NCBI GenBank assembly: GCA_963995505.1
Contig: OZ023187.1
Span: 6,535,176-6,599,175, forward strand
DNA from: Hypericum androsaemum
Lineage: Eukaryota > Streptophyta > Magnoliopsida > Malpighiales > Hypericaceae
DNA length: 64,000 nucleotides
Direction: 5' to 3'
The position numbers and the translations under genes are program-made. Positions 61,001 through 64,000 of this stretch are shown piece after piece. The stretch's first letter is position 1; every line of letters begins with the position of its first letter. The notes beneath the pieces are model-generated. The model made no database searches. It saw only the letters and a program-made list of their open reading frames with translations, and was not told where the DNA came from.

Positions 61001-61163
61001 TTTCAACACTCCATTTTGAGCCTACCAACCACTTATGTGGATGCTCGTCACCGTCCAATTGATCAATCACATTCTCACCTTATTTCAGTTTTTCCAATAA
61101 TAAAATAAAAAATAAATACTCAATATTGGATCAATTTAACATCTATATACTTGTACAGACGAG
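58016..61163. other. AT-rich intergenic DNA, no gene seen
   Basis: No coding region or RNA gene is supported. A GGGGCTTGCCCCTCCAT motif at 59508-59524, followed by an A run, matches the one in SnRK1 beta intron 1. A related CCCCTCAAAGATGAT piece follows at about 59625. These are probably ends of a dispersed repeat. Confidence 0.5.
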
Positions 61164-61771
61164 TAGGAGTTAGTTCGATGCAGTTTTGCAGTGTTGGTGT
61201 GCAAATTAACACCGCACCACAATTTTTATTTTGGTAAAATGCACACCGCGCAGTTTGCAGTTTGGTAGAAAACTGCGGTGTTCGAAGTATTGCGGTGTCG
61301 GAATGGTGCGGTGTGGATTGCGATTTGACGACCAAAAGTTAAAATAAAATAAACACCAACAGCAGATTACAACCAAAAAGCAAGCACTTAGTTGCCAAGC
61401 AGGCAACAAAAATGCTGCAAGTGCCCCCTATAACAAGACCAGAAGAAGAAACCAAGAATCCAGAATTACTTAAAGGGAAAGACCAAAAGCTGCTAAACTA
61501 CCCAGTACTGCAAGAAAATGCAGCAAAGATCATAAGCTCCCTGCTGCCCAGCAAACCAAACTAAACCTATATTAAAACGACTTGGTTTTATAGATGCAGT
61601 GCGGTGCGATTTCGCATGGTGAATAAAATACGAACCGACCCCGTACCGAAAGCATGCGGTGCGGTTTGAAAATACAACTTTAGCTTTGCAATTTTGATTT
61701 TTCAGTGTGGCTTTGTGCGGTTAGGTGCGATTTGCGATTTGTGATTTGTTTCGATTTTAAGCTCACCCCTA
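61164..61771. mobile_element. Non-autonomous hAT deletion derivative (608 bp) of the 75-3863 family
   Basis: It is flanked by a perfect 8-bp duplication CAGACGAG (61156-61163 and 61772-61779). The right end is the inverse of TAGGGGTGAGC, as in the 3.8-kb hAT at the left of the window. The left end reads TAGGAGTTAG, two mismatches from it. Both ends carry the same kind of subterminal ACCGCAC/GTGCGGT motifs (e.g. 61209-61222 and 61598-61670). There is no transposase. The interior bears little resemblance to the large element apart from the ends. Confidence 0.88.
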
Positions 61772-61779
61772 CAGACGAG

Positions 61780-62190
61780 CATACGCAGGCCACCCCTGCC
61801 CGAGTAATGGGCCGCAAGTTGCGGATTGTGGGTTGGGGGTTGTTCCATAGCCTATCTTTTTTTACCCGAGCTAGAATTTTTGCTCAATTTATGGTCCCTA
61901 TATTATTTGGACTTTTAGCTTGCACAAGCCTACTTGCTAATTCAAAGAAATTCTATTAAATATATTATCTAAAACTATTCATTCTGTCTTTAAACTTTTT
62001 GCATAAAAGCTTTAAAAATGAATTTCAGATCCTTCTTCTCCTTCCAAAAGATGGTTGTTTGAATTTAAAATTGTGAGAATTTGAATTCAAAGGTAGTATC
62101 CAACTCCATAATGCGAAATGTGTTCCTATTGATCACGGTGGTTGAGCATTGTACCTTATGAACTCTCACAACCTTAGTGGCAGAAGCATA
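61780..62190. other. Short intergenic interval between two transposable elements
   Basis: Nothing recognised. It starts with a GC-richer stretch and continues as AT-rich DNA. Confidence 0.5.
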
Positions 62191-63043
62191 GGGTGCGTTT
62201 GTTACATATTATGGACCGGACAGAACAGCCTAGTACTGGCCAGAACAAAAAAAAATTTTGGTTCCATCCCATGTTTGAAAACAATAATGGCTAGAACAAA
62301 TATAACTAAAAGATGACCACATTACCCTTCTTCTTCCCCAAGGATAGAATCTTTATAAAATTTTAACTAAAATATCTCCTCAATTTTTTATAATAATTCA
62401 CAACCAGATAAAATTAATAAATCTACTAGAATATGAAAAGAAATCCCGAACTAAAATTGAAGTAGGAGAAGAGGAACGTCGTGTGCATCAACTTCGAGGT
62501 GGAAGATTCAAGAACTAGGTTTCAAGTCGATCTAGTAGGAGGGGATGGCGTGGAATCGAAGGGTGAAGAGGTAAATGAGGGGGCATGGGTCATGTAATCA
62601 TGGCCAAAACTTGAAGAATCCGGTGGGGCAAGGAAGGTTAGGGTTTGGAAGGAGAGAATGTCAATTGGAGGCGGCTATGGAGTTGAATAGGAAATAAAGG
62701 TCACTGTTATTGTTTGATTAAAGAGGTGAATTGATTTATGAAGAATTAGAGGCTATTGTTATTATTTGATTGGAGATGGCCATGGATGATGAGAGTGCTG
62801 GACGGAGGAAGGAAGATAAAGAGGGATTAACTAAATGTTGAGTAAGGATATTGTTGGAAAATCAGTTTATCTTAGTTTTAGGCCCGGTACAACTTTTTTT
62901 GTCCCTAGTAAAAAGGTGGGACAGAATTTAGAAGATGGACAGGACTAAATTTAATTTTTGTGTCAGCCCATTTTTACCCCAAACACTAAACTGGACAAAA
63001 ATTGATGTCCAAGTCTGTACTGTCATTCAAACCAAACGCACCC
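62191..63043. mobile_element. Small terminal-inverted-repeat element, no transposase (853 bp)
   Basis: It starts GGGTGCGTTTG and ends CAAACGCACCC (63033-63043), a perfect 11-bp inverted repeat. Related subterminal words (GGACCGGACAGAAC, GGGACAGAATTTAG, ACTGGACAAAA) occur near both ends. The bases next to both ends can be read as a 3-bp ATA duplication, which would fit a PIF/Harbinger-like element, but no longer duplication is seen and the superfamily is uncertain. The interior has no coding region of note. Confidence 0.72.
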
Positions 63044-63373
63044 ATATAGACGGACAATAAAAATTTAAGCGTACACGACTTGATGTAATCTCATCCATGA
63101 TTCATCTCAAGTTTCCTACCTTGACGATGATATTATACCTTTTGATCAAGATATGACTGTGAGTATACCTCCACCATCCTCAATATTGTTTGATTTACGA
63201 TTATACATAAGCCTAAATATGCATGCGAGCGATTATTAAATATTAATATTTCTAACAATCTTAAACTCCTAATATTAGGCTTTTATGATGTTCTAAATTG
63301 TTATTGGGCTTATGTAAGTAATCGACCTTATTGGGCTTAGAGTTTAGCTACAGAAAATTTCAATTTCTTAAAA
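63044..63373. other. Intergenic or decayed retrotransposon DNA
   Basis: AT-rich sequence with repeated TTAGGCTT and TTGGGCTTA words. It is possibly the untranslated part of the copia fragments that follow, but nothing definite is seen. Confidence 0.35.
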
Positions 63374-63690
63374 TTAGGCTTGAAGCTCATCACCATTAGC
63401 AACTGTGACAAAAATTGCAGTTTCATCATGCGTAATATTATCTAGATCAGTTGCATCAAATATCATATAGTGACTTGCTTCCAAATCAATGTCCCAACTT
63501 CTAGGATTAATTTCAAATGTCGTGTAAGAAATAGCAGAATTCTTACCACTTCTCTTACCATGATCTTGCTGAAAATTGGTGAAGTGTTTCTCAGTTTGAA
63601 TAGACTGGTTCGAGGACTGCATCAAACTTGGGTTCTTGCTCTGTGAAATCTGTTGAACTATAAGATCGACAAAAGTAGTAGTGACCTTTT
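63374..63690 (-). pseudogene. Copia gag-protease fragment
   Basis: The minus-strand frame reads like the stretch around the copia protease. A SWDIDLEASHYM block stands where the family has a D-S-G-A active site, followed by VTVANGDELQA. The active-site Ser-Gly is altered to Leu-Glu, so it is non-functional. It lies downstream (in its own strand sense) of the RNase H end described next, which is the wrong order for one intact element, so the region is rearranged or composed of two insertions. Confidence 0.7.
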
Positions 63691-63781
63691 TTTTTGTGTA
63701 TGACCATTTTTCATGCAATGTCCGTAAAACAAGAGAGAAAATCAGAAATACGTGATACTGATGTAACTTTATCACGTTCCC

Positions 63782-64000
63782 TCAAGCTGATGGTGGGTGA
63801 ACTGCCGTCAGCTTGGACCGCAATTCTTGAAATCGATTACAAGGAAGTGACTTCGCGAGAAAATCAGCAACCTGATCTTCGTCAGAAATATAACAAATAG
63901 AGAGGCGACCATCCACAACACGCTTTCGAACAAAATGAAAGTCGATCTCCATATGCTTGGAGCGATTGTGGAAGACAGGTTGGCCGCCAGATATGTTGCT
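63782..64000 (-). pseudogene. C-terminal end of copia RNase H, cut by the window edge
   Basis: On the minus strand, entering from the window edge, the frame reads QPVFHNRSKHMEIDFHFVRK and later DQVADFLAKSLP. These are the final motifs of copia RNase H (compare RAKHIDIKFYFVRN in the 42-50 kb element, a different lineage). The frame closes with a TGA at 63782-63784. A purine-rich GAGGGAACG and a TGATAAAG follow, which might be the tract and start of a 3' LTR. The rest of the gene lies outside the window, so I cannot tell whether it is intact. Confidence 0.8.

Overview
This window is nuclear DNA of a flowering plant, most likely a eudicot. The host genes have many short GT-AG introns and encode plant-specific proteins (ARGONAUTE4, SnRK1 beta, a CBL-interacting kinase, a plastid-type PPR protein, a lamin-like phytocyanin). 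The DNA between them is AT-rich and full of plant transposons. I could not identify the species. Exon coordinates were built by hand from splice sites, reading-phase continuity and recalled family sequences. Every stated host-gene model closes in frame.

Layout. 75-3863: a complete hAT transposon with 10-bp terminal inverted repeats, a perfect 8-bp target duplication and a transposase gene broken by one internal stop. 3872-8524: gene-poor DNA with GA/CT microsatellites, a 22-bp minisatellite and a CC-NBS-LRR resistance-gene relic. 8525-11287: a compact, recently inserted LTR retrotransposon with a gag-like ORF and a second long unrecognised ORF but no pol. 12823-18997 (+): ARGONAUTE4-like gene, 22 coding exons, 915 aa. 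19963-20898 (-): lamin-like phytocyanin. 22145-24310 (-): transcription factor IIIA, with an alternative exon that mimics 5S rRNA (P5SM). 27061-30337 (+): SnRK1 beta subunit. 33780-34756 (-): calmodulin. 36069-41835 (-): PPR protein of the At3g59040 type, with a SINE in one intron. 42193-50758 (-): an 8.6-kb Ty1/copia element with G-box-rich LTRs, an extra ORF upstream of gag and a decayed RT/RNase H region. 52094-55798 (-): CIPK3/CIPK26-like kinase. 55.8-64.0 kb: mostly non-genic, with a 608-bp hAT deletion derivative related to the first element, a second terminal-inverted-repeat element (62191-63043), and pieces of another copia element at the right edge.

How the parts relate. The host genes are separate housekeeping or signalling genes, not a functional cluster. 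Two themes are visible. AGO4 is the effector of RNA-directed DNA methylation, which in plants silences elements like those around it. Calmodulin, CIPK and SnRK1 beta all belong to calcium or energy signalling, but their proximity looks incidental. The most informative non-coding element is the 5S-rRNA-mimic exon of TFIIIA, expected to link splicing of that gene to ribosomal protein L5. The most novel-looking items are the extra ORF in the copia leader and the pol-less LTR element with its unexplained second ORF.
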